Part shown: piece after piece, positions 8,928 to 19,639 of the stretch
How the letters are laid out: each line of letters opens with the position of its first letter
Position numbering within the stretch: position 1 is the stretch's first letter
Notes under the pieces: model-generated
Database searches by the model: none
What the model saw: the letters and a program-made list of their open reading frames with translations, nothing else
Told to the model about the DNA's origin: nothing
Program-made: the position numbers and the translations under genes
Assembly: GCA_905221605.1 (NCBI GenBank)
Contig: CAJNDS010001335.1
Coordinates: forward strand, 1,266,938 to 1,330,937
Direction of reading: 5' to 3'
Origin: Symbiodinium natans
Taxonomy: Eukaryota; Sar; Dinophyceae; Suessiales; Symbiodiniaceae
DNA length: 64,000 nt

Positions 8928-9102
8928 CTGCTGATTGCCACGCTCCAATCACTGCGCAAAGAGCAGCCACAATGCAGAAAGCTTTAGAGATGAACTGGTT
9001 CAAGGAAGACAAGTGGGCCTACCAAAAAATGGTCAGCAGGAGCAGGATCCCTGACAGTGGACCGCACGAAGCAACCCATGCTCCACTCCGGACCTGGAGA
9101 AG
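8928..9102 (+). CDS. Long exon, unknown protein
   Basis: Acceptor TTATTCTGTTCCAG, donor GAGAAG|GTGCGA, phase 2/2, 57 codons. It contains MQKALEMNWFKEDKWAYQKM followed by a basic Ser/Arg stretch. Composition is clearly protein-like and the phase matches the next exon. Confidence 0.65.
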
Positions 9103-9272
9103 GTGCGACCACTGCTGCAACAACCAAGCATGATACATCGTTTCCACTCCAGGAAACCGCTCAAGGAAGTGATTCTAGGGAGTTGCTGTGTTCCAACCCT
9201 TAACCCTCAACCCTTAACCCTTAACCCTTAACCCTAAACCCTAAACCCTAAAATCGAACGCCGGGATGTCAG

Positions 9273-9404
9273 GATGTCTGGCACTGCCTCGAATCCCTAT
9301 CTGGATCGGCGTCACTACAGACCATTGGCCTACAGATGCGGAGGGAGTCTGTCAAGAACCGACGAATATTCTATGCCCCTGAAGACCTTGAACCCTGAAC
9401 TCTT
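9273..9404 (+). CDS. Exon joined in phase to the previous one
   Basis: Acceptor GGGATGTCAG, phase 1, reading MSGTASNPYLDRRHYRPLAY. The 3' end is unclear; TTCG|GTTTGA near 9404 is possible. All three frames are open, and this one is chosen because it completes the codon left by 8928-9102. Confidence 0.45.
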
Positions 9405-9815
9405 CGGTTTGAGGTTTTGGGGTTTAGGGTTTAGGGTTTAGGGCCCCAGACCCTAAACTCTATACAGCCCAACCCTACATAGGCAGCTAAGCCATCAACA
9501 TTGACAGGTCCCTTCGACTTTCAGCGCCACGTGCAGACTCATTGCGCCCGTAGGTGCCCACAGGGTTCAGGGTTTAGGGATTTTGGGGGGTTTGGGGTTT
9601 AGGGTTTAGGGTTTTAAAAAATTTGGGTTTAGGGTTTTCGAGTACAGAGGGCGATTCGGGGATCATCTGCGTGCTGGGGCTCAGAGGGTGCAGGGCTGCA
9701 ACCCGAAACCCTAAACCCTAGAATGCAGCTTTCGAGTGTAGGGCGCCTCTGTTTTTGGGCGGGTGCCCCTTTTTAAAGGGCCATGCTACGGGACCATGTA
9801 ACTACCCTAAGAAAA

Positions 9816-9930
9816 ATGTGTAGGTTTAGGGTTTAGGGTTTAGGGTTTAGGGTTTAGGGTTTAGGGTTTAGGGTTTAGGGTTTAGGGTTTAGGGTTTAGG
9901 GTTTAGGGTTTAGGGTTTAGTGGGGTGTAT
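9816..9930 (+). repeat. Near-perfect TTTAGGG array
   Basis: About sixteen TTTAGGG units in a row on the + strand, flanked by non-telomeric sequence on both sides, so it is interstitial. Comparable long + arrays lie at 3329-3401, 25683-25800, 30735-30850, 31020-31080, 33898-33990, 43680-43788 and 51785-51890. Confidence 0.9.
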
Positions 9931-10005
9931 ACAAGGGTTTAGCTCCCCGCCCTTGATGCGGGGTTGCTAGATTTCCACGTTAAACTCTTCTCCTCGCACG
10001 CTCCA

Positions 10006-10185
10006 CTTGGAGGTTCATGGTACTTGTTAACCAATTCTAACTGTACTTATAACCCACGTATAAGCCCTTGAAGTGACCAAATATGGTTATAAGTACTGTT
10101 ACGAGTATAGTTATGATTGGAGAATAAGTACCATGAACTTATAAATACAGTTATAACTGGCTCATAGGTACCATGAACCTCCAAG
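10006..10185. mobile_element. Foldback element, family C, longer copy
   Basis: Ends CTTGGAGGTTCATGGTAC and GTACCATGAACCTCCAAG are almost exact inverted repeats. An internal partial duplication adds a second GTACCATGAAC block. Confidence 0.65.
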
Positions 10186-10251
10186 TACTCCTCGCCCATC
10201 ACCCGTATCTCACCCTGGAGTGCCCCCCCCTCAGTGGGGGGTCATTGTAGT

Positions 10252-10372
10252 ACTTGGTAGCCCAGTGGTACCGTTTACCTTTTTTTTTTTTGGTTATGGG
10301 TTCCCTTATAAAATACCCAACCCAAAGAAAAGGGTGCCCCGCCTTGCTAGCATCTGGTTACTGGGGTAGCAA
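10252..10372. mobile_element. Foldback element, family B
   Basis: TTGGTAGCCCAGTGGTACC at the left, GGTTACTGGGGTAGCAAG at the right, with an internal T run and TTCCCTTATAAAATA core. Confidence 0.55.
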
Positions 10373-10639
10373 GAGTATTATATTGGGGCCATAAGGGAAT
10401 CCTTTTCGTAATTATTCATTCCGACCCTGATATTACTAGTAATCCAGCCTAAGCCTTAACCACCCTCACCCCCGGGCATCCTATCCCTCAACCCCATGAA
10501 TCCTATGTACTCTTTAAATCCAATAGACTCCATAAACCCTATAAACCCTGTGAACCCTGTACACCCTATAAACCCTATGGACTCTATAAACCCTTAAACC
10601 CTCAACAACCCGATAACCCTAAACCCTAAACCCCAAACC

Positions 10640-10790
10640 CCAAACCCTAAACCCTGAACCCTAAACCCTAAACCCTAAACCCTCAACCCTAAACCCTAAA
10701 CCCTAAACCCTAAACCCTAAACCCTAAACCCTAAACCCTAAACCCTAAACCCTAAACCCTAAACCCTAAACCCTAGCCCTAAACCCGACA
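10640..10790 (-). repeat. CCCTAAA array
   Basis: Long run of CCCTAAA units in the opposite orientation. Similar arrays occur at 13160-13285, 20600-20695, 24590-24650, 33680-33800, 38260-38347, 41730-41825, 46790-47010 and 54070-54185. Confidence 0.9.
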
Positions 10791-11435
10791 AACCCTATGA
10801 ACCCTGTACAGCCTACAAACCCTGTAACCTAATGCCCTGTCGCTTCCGGCAGGGTTCAACTGGGAGGTCTCCACTTTCCAGGGGCGGCCTGACGTGGTTT
10901 ACGGTTTAGGGTTGAGGGGTTTAGGGTTTAGGGTTTAGGGGTTTAGGGTTTGGGGTGTAGGGGTTTCGGGTTCAGGATTTGGGGTTCAGGGTTTTGGGTT
11001 TTAGGGTGTTTGGGTTTTGTAGGGTTTCGGGTCTTTAGGCTTCAGGGTTCAGGCTTCGGGTTCAGAGTGTGGGGTCAAGATCCCAAACCCTGAACCCTGA
11101 ACCCTGAGCCTGAAGCGCAGCAAGAAGCAAACGCCTGAACTTAAAAACCTCGCCAGGACCTCCTTCCCGGGGGACCAAATGAGCCCTAAAACAGGACCAA
11201 ATGGGAGCCCTAAAAGGGTTTATGGTTATGCCTTTATGGGAATTCTGAGCCCTAAAATGGTTTCTGGTTCACATATCCGAATAGGAATTCTTGTTCCCTA
11301 ACAGGGTTTATGGTTCATATGCCTTACTAGGAATTTCTCGTAGTATAGGGTATAGCACCGGCATTTTGGGGGTTCATGCGGTCCCGAAAATGTCACTTCT
11401 AGTCGATCCACAGACCTGCGTGGATGCCGAGGCAG

Positions 11436-11541
11436 ACCGCCGCGGTGCCGGGCACGACGGCAGACTGGGCAGGCGGTCTACCCTTTCAGACGCAGCTGCT
11501 GAACCCAGGCCGCGGTGTGCTCTTTGCGACATCCCGTGGCA
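11436..11541 (+). CDS. Exon, unknown protein
   Basis: Acceptor GATGCCGAGGCAG, donor GTGGCA|GTAAGA, phase 0/1. It reads TAAVPGTTADWAGGLPFQ and continues with an LLNPG motif. An earlier CAG at 11413 could extend it. It joins in phase to 12155. Confidence 0.65.
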
Positions 11542-12154
11542 GTAAGACCCTTTGAAGCCCCAGAAGAAGCCCCAAGTCCCTTTAAAACCCTACCAGCCCT
11601 AGACTCAAAGCCTGAAAGTTCTTGTGCAGCCCATACCCAACAGAAGGTCCACGTCAAGAAGCTGCTCCTTTTGCCTAGTACAGGGGCCTGAATGATTAGA
11701 ATGGGCTAGGGTTTTCGGGGGGTGGGGGGGGGGGTTTGTAGCATATTGATAAAGGGACCATAAGGGAATACTATCAGTAATGATTCCGACCCCGGTATTC
11801 GCTGTATCAAGCCCACAAACCTTGAGCCTTTGGTCCCTTCGGGTTCGAGCCCTTCTCAGTACATAGAAACACAATCCGGATCCGGGCTTTTGGGGTTTAG
11901 GGTTAAGGGTTTAGGGTTTAGGGTTCTCGGGGGTGGGAACTTAACTTGGGTGGTATTCAAGCCACTAGTTGGGAAGAGAGCAGGCCAACAAACGCATGAA
12001 CACCCTACACCAGCCCAACGCACACCACAACATACTTCCCTTGGCGTGGTGCGCGCGGAAAATCCCCTGTACCCTGAACCCTAAACCCCAAACCCCAAAC
12101 TCTAAACCCCAAACCCTAAACCTTAAACCCCCCACACCAAAGACATTCCACCAG

Positions 12155-12219
12155 GCAATGCGGGCTCCTACGACGATCAGCCGCCCAACACGCTCTTGTG
12201 GCTGTCAGCACCGCGGCAG
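12155..12219 (+). CDS. Exon, unknown protein
   Basis: Acceptor CATTCCACCAG, donor CGGCAG|GTTTCG, phase 2/0. It reads NAGSYDDQPPNTLLWLSAP. Joined to 11436-11541 it completes a Ser codon. CCCTAAA lies upstream, TTTAGGG-like sequence downstream. Confidence 0.65.
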
Positions 12220-12843
12220 GTTTCGGGTTCAGGGTTTGAGGGTTCCCTAGTCAGGGTCTAACGGCACTTTTAGGATTCAGGGGTGGGAGTAGGCTTACCC
12301 ATCACCTTTTTTCATGGTCATGGAGGGTGCAGGGTTGGTAATTAGGGCTTCAGAAGGCTTCTTGGCGTTCTTTTTGTTTCTTTGGAGGAGAGGGGCGGGG
12401 TTCGGGTGGTTGGGCTAGGGGCACACTTTGCGGAAACCTTGATCGGTTACGGGCTTAACGGGGTAAAAAGGGTCATAGATTTTGGTGTTTGGGGTTTGGG
12501 GTGTAAATGGTTGCCGGGTTACAGGTTCATAGGGTTAGAGAGTTTCGGGTCATAGGCTTCCATGGCTTGAAGGCACCTGAAGGACTACTGGTACTGGCGC
12601 ACCTGTACATCCCAAAGAGTTGAATTTGATGTCGGCCCCGAAATCTGCCCCAGTGAAAAAGCAATATATGTCAGGATGAGGCTGTTCTGTTCTTAAAGGA
12701 CCGTACCCTGCACCCTAAACTCTCAACTCTAACTCCCGCATCTTGACTTGAATTGGAATGAGTCCCAAACCCTAAGCCCTAAACCCTAAACCCTAAGCCC
12801 TAAACCCCTAACCCTAAACCCTAAACCCTTCCAATCCACCGAG

Positions 12844-12916
12844 GCATCCTACATCTCCGGGCTGATATACGGATTCACTGCGCCTCCACGTGGATGCAGA
12901 TTCAGGACTTTGCGGG
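12844..12916 (+). CDS. Probable exon
   Basis: Acceptor AATCCACCGAG, donor GCGGG|GTGTAG, phase 0/1, reading ASYISGLIYGFTAPPRG. A second frame is open; phase from 12219 favours this one. Confidence 0.45.
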
Positions 12917-13286
12917 GTGTAGAGGACAGGGCTTGCTGGGTGTAGGGTTTAGGGTTTGGGATTTAGGGTTTGGGATTTAGGGTTTAGGGGTTTAGGGTTT
13001 TAGGGTTGCAGGGTGTTAGGGTTTTAGGGTTTAAGGTTTTCGGGTTTAGGGTTTAGGTAGGCATGTCGTAGCAAACTGATGGTTTGGTTGCGGAGGGGCG
13101 ACGGCGACGGCATAGGAACAGCTTTAAGCGCTCAGGCCGTGCTGCTTGTTATTCCTTAAACCCTAAACGCCTAAACCCTAACCCTAAACCCTAAACCCTA
13201 AACCCTAAACCCTAAACCCTAAACCCTAAACCCTAAACCTAAACCCTAAACCCTAAACCCTAAACCCTAAACCCTAAACCCTAGAG

Positions 13287-14773
13287 GGCGGTGCGCTGTG
13301 GGGCCTGTGTTTTTTTTTAGTGTTTTTGCAGGGCACAAGTGTTTATAAAGCAGGTGTGCATGCACATGACACTCTTTATCCTGGATACTCTATATTTACA
13401 AGCACGCGGGCATACACAGGATAATAATTTAAAGCCTTTAAATTCCTTTAAAACCTTTAAAATTTAATTGGAGAGGCCTTCAATTAAATTTTAAAGGGGA
13501 GGGGCCCCCTTTAAAATCTTTAAAATATCCCTTTAAATTTAAATGGTTTTAACGGTCTTAAAGCCCTTAAATTCCTTTAAAACCTGTAAAATTTATTTGG
13601 GGAGGCCCCCAATTGAATGTTAAAGGGGACGGGCCCCCTTTAAAATCTTTAAAATCTTTAAAATTTACTTGGACCTCCATTTAAATTTTAAAGGTTTTAA
13701 AGGAATTTAAAGGCTTTAAAAACCTTTAAAACCTTGAAAATTTAAATGGAGGTCCAAACAAATTTTAAAGGTTTTAAAGATTTTAAAGGGGGCCCACCCT
13801 CTTTAAAATTTAATTGAGGGCCTCCCAAGTAAATTTTATAAAGGAATTTAAAGGCTTTAAAACCTTTAAAACTATTTAAATTTAAATGGAGGTCCAATTA
13901 AATTCAAAGATTTTAAAGATTTTGAAGGGGGGGCCCGCCCCTTTAAAATTTAATTGAGGGCCTCCCCAAGTAAATTCTAAAGGTTTTAAAGGAATTTAAA
14001 GGCTGTAAAACCTCTAAAACCATGTAAATTTAGATGGAGGTCCAATTAAATTTTGAAGATTTTGAAGATTTTAATGATTTTAAAGATTTTAAAGGGGGCC
14101 CGCGCCCTTTAAAATTTAATTGGACCTCCATTTAAATTTTAAAGGTTTTAAAGGAATTTAAAGGCTGTAAAACCTTTAAAACCTTTAAAATTTCAATGGA
14201 GTTCCAATTAAATTTTAAAGATTTTATATCCAGGCATCTGGGCGAGGAGGGGGGGGTGGGGAGGGGGGGGGGGGGGGGGGGGGGGGTGGGGGGGTCTTGG
14301 CACCCCCTCAACACCCCAACACCCCCCCACACCCCCCCCCCGTCCCCCCCCACGCACCACCCCCCCCACCCTAAAATGAACCATAAGAAATCAAGTTAAC
14401 CTTACCTAACCATAACTATGACGTCAACCACGCCCATCTAACCTTATATAGTTCAACTACTTAACTTCGCCCATCAACCTCAAACAACGGAATCTTCAAC
14501 GAAGAGCCCCCCCCGTCCCCCCCACCCCCAAAGAATCAATGCTTATAAGCAAGCCATCTGCTTATAAGCAAACCCTTCCTCTACACAAAACAACTCTATA
14601 AAAATGAACCATAAGAAATCAAGTTAACCTTACCTAACCAGTAACGTATGACAGTCAACCACGCCCATCTAACCTTAGTATAGTTCAACTACTTAACTTC
14701 GCCCGTCCAACCTCAAACAACGGAATCTTCCACGAAGAGCGTTAAAAAAAACACAGGCCCCACAGCGCACCCT
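13287..14773. mobile_element. Terminal-inverted-repeat element, about 1.5 kb
   Basis: The left end GGTGCGCTGTGGGGCCTGTG followed by T9 is matched, inverted, at the right end by A8 and CACAGGCCCCACAGCGCACC. The inside is AT-rich with palindromic TTTAAAATTTAATTGG blocks in opposing orientations (13420-14225), a G/C tract, and a direct repeat (14374-14506 and 14601-14741). It sits inside a CCCTAAA array. No transposase is present. Confidence 0.75.
14374..14741. repeat. Direct repeat of about 135 bases inside the TIR element
   Basis: Two copies begin AAAATGAACCATAAGAAATC and end GAATCTTC(A/C)ACGAAGAGC. They are separated by about 95 bases containing C tracts and a doubled GCTTATAAGCAA. The copies differ by several one- and two-base gaps. 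Confidence 0.7.
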
Positions 14774-16500
14774 TCTGAAACCCTAAACCCTAGACCCTTA
14801 TCCATTCCTCCCATTCATGGGATCCCTGAAATTCTGGAGCCCTACTGCACAAGGCCCCGCGGGGAAACATCCCCTAAATTAGAGGGTTCGGATGAGCACT
14901 TTCCCGTTTTACGGTTTTACCAGGGAACGATAAGCCTTATAGAAAAGGTACCCCTACTTTTCGGAGACCTCCATTCCGTCCCCCATTGCACCTTCCTCGA
15001 CCCCTAAACCCCTGAAACCCGAAGCCCGGAACCCTAAATCCCATCTGCTCGACTCTGAGACCGTCAGCCCTCAACTCGAAACCCGAAGGCCCAAATACCC
15101 GAAACCCTACAAACCCCAAAACACTAAACAACCCCATCACCCTAAATAGCCCAAAAGTCGAAACCCAAAAAGCCGAAACCCTAGAACCCAAAACCCAAAA
15201 CCCTAAGCCCCAAACCCAAAACACTAAACCCTAAACCCTGAACCCTAAACCCCAAACCCTAAACCCCAAACCCTAAACCCTAAAATCCCTAAACCCCAAA
15301 CCCTAAACCCTAAACCCCAGACCCTAAACCCCAAACCCTAAATCCTAAGAACCCTATAACTCTGAACTTGAGGTCGGCATCTCAATCCCTCGCAGGGCGG
15401 CCTCGACCATGCTTTCTGCGTTTCTGCTTCAGCCTCTAGGCGAAGTTTCGTTTAGGGTTTAGGGTTTAGGGTTGAGGGTATAGGGCTTAGGGCTTGGGGC
15501 TTAGGGCTTAGGGCTTAGGGTTTAGGGTTTAGGGTTGAGGCCCTAGGAACATTTTATGCTTGCACTTGTTTATGCTTTTACTTGTTGGGTTCAAGACGAT
15601 CTTACTCAGTAATGCGGTTCAGAGTTCAGAGGGTTCGAAGGGCAATCCTGGGTTTTGCGATTTAGCTTAGGGTTTTTTGAGTTTAGTGCTTAGGGTTTAG
15701 GCTTTAGGGTTTAGGGTTTGGGGCTTGGTAGGCCAGTGGTATCGTTTACCCATGCTTGTGGTTCAAGGTTCCCTGAAAAAGTAACGAACCCCAAAAGGGT
15801 ACCCATATTTTTAATATGGTTACTGTGGTAACATGTGTAAGGTAGCTTACGTACTGTTTTGGGTTTTAGGGTCAGGGTTTAGGGGTTAGGGTTTAGGGTT
15901 GAGGGCCATTTCAGGCTTAGTCTTTGAGATTTCTGCTTCTGCCTCTGGGCTCCGGCTCGTAAAGTTTTCCCCAAAAAACTCTATGAATCGAAAAAGCCTC
16001 AGCAGGGGTTGATGGCCCACAAACCCGACTTCCATATGGGGCTTGACATTTATGGTTGTGTTTTGCAAGGTGGGTGTTTGATGCATCTTTTTATCCTTAA
16101 CATCTTCACCTTGCACATTGGACCCTGGCAAGGGTTACAACTGCATATTCGCATGGATATTTTCCAAGTTTTTGGGGTTTGGTCTGTTAGCGTTTAGGGA
16201 CTAGGCTGTAGGATGTGACTTGCAAATGGAGCGAAGCCTCAAGGTACTGTGTCTAAGCAGCCTACATTGGTGATGTCGAGGCTTTTTAGTGTTCAGGGTT
16301 GCAAGTCTGCAGATTCCAGGGTCAGAGCCAGTGTATGGACCTGCGACCCCCGAAAGACGAAGCCTCAGATCCCAAATATAAATATACACCCCCCCCCCCC
16401 CCCTACACCCTAAACCCTAAACCCTACAATTCCCCTACACCCTACTCCCGAACCCCCTCTAAACCCTAAACCCAACCCTAAACCCTAAAAAACCCTAAAA
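14774..16500. other. Repeat-dense stretch with few coding signs
   Basis: Mostly CCCTAAA variants (15200-15350), TTTAGGG variants (15450-15540, 15680-15720) and a family B foldback element at 15724-15832. Island 16290-16380 is open on the + strand, and 16540-16650 is open in several frames without convincing splice sites. Confidence 0.5.
15396..15444 (+). CDS. Possible small exon
   Basis: Acceptor AATCCCTCGCAG and donor GGCGAA|GTTTCG enclose 49 bases between CCCTAAA and TTTAGGG. The frame starting one base in reads AASTMLSAFLLQPLGE. Other frames are partly open. Confidence 0.4.
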
Positions 16501-17266
16501 CCCTAAACCCCCCCCCCCCCCCCCCTCAAACCCTCACATTTGAAAGCCCCCAAAGAAGCCGAGGTTTGGCTGGGACTCTGCGGACATATGTCATCGCGAC
16601 CACTGGCCTTTGTGCTACCGGTCGGGAAGGCCCCTCTAGAGCTCTAAGATAGGTTATGTTAGGGGTTTAGTTAGGGTTTTTTAGGTTTTAGGTTTTCAGG
16701 GTTTTAGGGTTTGGGTTATGGTTTAGGGTTTCGGTTTCTAGGTTCATAGGGTTTCAAGGGTTTTAGGATTAGGGTTTCGGGTTTGGGGGTGTATATAGGT
16801 GTTTTAGGGTGGAAGAATCCATGAGGAGCTTTAAAAGCAGGGTAGCTGCATGCTCTCCCAATATGGTCTTCTTGCATTCTTCACGGGTTTCCGAAGGGTA
16901 ATTATCTAGGGGCGTGTTAAGGGATCCCCATAAAGGTTTGGGTTTGACATGGGCTTGGAGAGTCACCTGGTCCGTACGCAGTGAAAACAGCTGATGTTTA
17001 CATGAGGTAGTCATCTCAGGCGGCTGGGTTTATATGTTTTTTAGGGCTTGGGTTGTTGTTATCGGTTTACAGTTTCACTAATGAGGGTAGCTTTACTATC
17101 ACTAAAACCCTAAAAATCCCTACTTGCTGGCCCATATAGGGTCAAAGGGAAGGAGCTATCATTGGGATGAGGGCCATATAGAGTTACCCTTGCAATCCTA
17201 AACCCAACGAGCTCAAACCTGTTAAAGCCCTTAAAAGCCCGCAAATCCCCAAGCTTATTGCGCCTA

Positions 17267-17383
17267 GGACCCAGTGGGCCCTTATACTTTGTATTTTGAA
17301 GGGTTTAAGAGGCTGCCTTGTAAGCCCCTTTAAACCAAAAAGGTGACCCTTTTGATTCCTAGTTACTCCTTGAGTCTAGAGAG
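17267..17383. mobile_element. Foldback element, family D
   Basis: TAGGACCCAGTGGGCCC at the left and CCTAGTTACTCCTTGAGTCTAGA at the right, with the AAACCAAAAAGGTGACCC core. It directly abuts the copia fragment. Confidence 0.5.
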
Positions 17384-17394
17384 CCTGAGTGACG

Positions 17395-17709
17395 GGAAGA
17401 GCTTCTGAACGACTCGTAGTGACGAACTGAAGTCCTTTGGTGGTGATGGCGACCCGCATGCAGGTCTGTTGAGAAGCTGTGCACATGCTGTCGCTGGAAC
17501 GACAGAAGAAAACTGCTACTCCTATGCCGTCTCGTTGAGTCAGTCTTGATGATGTAGTAACTTGTCCCCGAGGGACTCGTCACCTTTTCGCAGTGCAGTG
17601 GGGATCCTCCTATACATTGGACCTGATGTGATTGAAACACAGAATGCGATTCGCGTTCTTGCGCAGCAGATGGCAAGTCCCACTCGCGTGCATTCCACAG
17701 CTTCTGAGT
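17395..17709 (+). pseudogene. Ty1/copia-type retrotransposon fragment
   Basis: Reading the + strand with one stop and one frame change gives LSLERQKKTATPMPSR, then LSPRDSSPFRSAVGILLYIG and ETQNAIRVLAQQMASPT. This layout is typical of the stretch between reverse transcriptase and RNase H in copia-like polyproteins. It has a TGA, a frameshift near 17550, and is cut off by TTTAGGG sequence near 17709. Family match is from memory of the motif; a protein search would settle it. Confidence 0.6.
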
Positions 17710-18466
17710 TTAGTGTTTAGGTTTAGGGTTTAGTTTTTAGGGGTTTCTTGTGTTGACTATTGTCACCTTAGGTTTAAATAGGTATGGTCCTAAAGGTTTC
17801 ATTGACAGTCCCGTTGGATGGCCCTTCCCAGAGAAGAACCAGCCCCAAAACGTTGTAGAGATCTTGAAGCCCCGAAGCAGAAACCCTGAAAGCCCTAAAC
17901 CCTTAGAATGAATGCCAAAGCCTTAGAACCATAAACTCACGAAAACCCTTTCCTTGTGGCCAAGTGCCCCAAAACTGTGATCGCGCACATGCAATGCAAC
18001 CCCTAAGTGAAGTAATGTAGGACCCCTATACCCTAAACCGCAAAAGTAAACATTCCTAACAACAGGCTGCCATGCAATCTCCACGATGGGGAATTAGGGT
18101 TTTTAGGGTTTTAGTTTAGGTTTAGGGTTTAGGGTTTAGGGTTTAGGGTTTAGGGTTTTTTAGGGTTTTAGGGTTTAGGTTTAGTGTTTTTAGGGTTTAG
18201 GGTTTAGGCTTAAAACAGATCCTATAAGCCCAAACCAGCCCTTCCACCTCGAAGCAAAGAACTTAATCCAGAAGCTCGCTCCGGCACTTAAAGTCTGACG
18301 CAACCTCTTAAAATCCTTAAACACGCATCGCCCTGGTCCCTTGAGGTGCCGAACAACCAGGATCCTAAACTCCTACACTCTTAAACCTCCTAAAACTCCT
18401 AAACTCCTAAACTCTACCTCCTAAACTCCTAAACCCTAAACCCTAAACCCTACCACGAACACCTAG

Positions 18467-18529
18467 AGAAAAGCTGGGAGAGGGCAGACCATCACCACTT
18501 TGAGTGGGAGTACCTTTCGAATTGGTGGG
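18467..18529 (+). CDS. Exon, aromatic and His-rich
   Basis: Acceptor ACACCTAG (or GAG two bases on), donor GGTGG|GTGCGC, phase 2/1. It reads KSWERADHHHFEWEYLSNWW. A striking, unambiguous protein-like sequence between CCCTAAA and TTTAGGG. Confidence 0.6.
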
Positions 18530-18727
18530 GTGCGCGACAGCGGACATCTGGGAAGGCTTCTTCCAGGGTTTAGGGTTTAGGGTGTAGGGGAGTGTAGGTG
18601 TTAGAGTTTAGGGTTTAGTTTAGGGTTTTGGGTTTTAGGTTCAGAGGTTGGAGGTTTGCCCTTTGGGGTTGGGGGGGTCGGGGGGGGAGGAGGGACTCTC
18701 TCAAAGTGTGTGGTGATTTTTTGTTTT

Positions 18728-18734
<7 letters not shown>

Positions 18735-18781
<47 letters not shown>
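18735..18781 (+). repeat. Homopolymer T then G tract
   Basis: A T run followed by more than 40 G. Similar G or C tracts occur at 14245-14290, 16390, 16510, 38148 and 41090-41140. Length may be unreliable from sequencing. Confidence 0.8.
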
Positions 18782-19216
18782 CCTTCTTTTTGATAAATAA
18801 ATCTACGTTCTATCATAGGATCCCCAAAAAGCGACCATGGTTGACCCCTTAAGAAAGGCTACAGTAGGCAGGAGGCTTAGGGTTCAGGGTCTAGGGTCTA
18901 GGGTTTAGGGTTTAGGGTTTAGGGTTTAGGGTCTAGGGTTCAGTGTGTAGGGTATACCGGTACAATGGAGCTTTGGTAGTTGAGGGAACGTGCTCCCAGT
19001 TCAGGGTTCATTTGGCCAGCAGTTGCGTCTAAGACCCCTTCCTTTGGGGTCGATATGGTCCGTTTTTTTGAAAGTATGGTTTCTTGTGGGGTACCCTAAA
19101 GAATAGGGGCTACGATTAGAATAAGGACTCCTCAAAGGGACCATATTTTTGAGTAGTGACCAATATGGGTTCCATATGGGCTGGTTTCGTGTGTATTTGA
19201 CCTATTCAATCGTCAG

Positions 19217-19303
19217 GACTCGACTGCAGAATTGCTTGGGACAGCAAACTTCATTGAATCACTAGCTGCGCGTCTAAGCTCGACCTCCCTAACGCACGCA
19301 GCA
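19217..19303 (+). CDS. Exon, unknown protein
   Basis: Acceptor ATTCAATCGTCAG, donor GCAGCA|GTAAGG, 29 codons, phase 0/0. It reads DSTAELLGTANFIESLAARL and is helix-like. Classic donor, and in phase with the next exon. Confidence 0.65.
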
Positions 19304-19482
19304 GTAAGGTTTAGGGTTTAGGGTTTAGGGTCTAGGGCCTAGGGTTTAGGGTTCAGGGCTTTGCGGTTTAGGGTCTTACGAGGTTCAAGCTGTATGATCA
19401 CTTGCTCAGTGCCCGTTGACATTGCGGTCCGTAGTCCTCAATTGCAGTGTACCTTGTCCTGGCAATGGGTCTTTTCTCTCAG

Positions 19483-19577
19483 GATCTACGTGACGGTCGA
19501 GACGATGTCCACAGTTCCTATAGGCCCGAGGATCTTTGCGTTTGGAAGTTCCCTTTCAAAGACATCCGCATGGGTGG
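19483..19577 (+). CDS. Exon, unknown protein
   Basis: A strong acceptor TCTTTTCTCTCAG, phase 0. It reads DLRDGRDDVHSSYRPEDLCV and on to WKFPFKDIRM. Donor either GGTGG|GTGCGG (end 19577) or ATGG|GTGGGT (end 19573). A longer open frame in another phase (19361-19633) lacks splice support. Confidence 0.65.
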
Positions 19578-19639
19578 GTGCGGCATTAGACGGCGGGAGC
19601 TTCCATGAGCATAGACTGAAGCTCAAACCTTAAACCCTT

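Noticed and set aside
9816-9930. Chromosome end (true telomere)
   Set aside because: Arrays occur in both orientations throughout and are flanked by other sequence on both sides; neither window end is a pure array.
13400-14225. CRISPR-like regular repeats
   Set aside because: Units are AT palindromes of uneven spacing and opposite orientation inside a terminal-inverted-repeat element.
14937-15224. 95-codon minus open frame rich in GFRV/GLGF
   Set aside because: Direct translation of TTTAGGG-type repeat on the minus strand; the same pattern appears wherever the repeat is degenerate.
17359-17676. 105-codon minus open frame
   Set aside because: The + strand gives recognisable copia motifs; the minus frame is a shadow.
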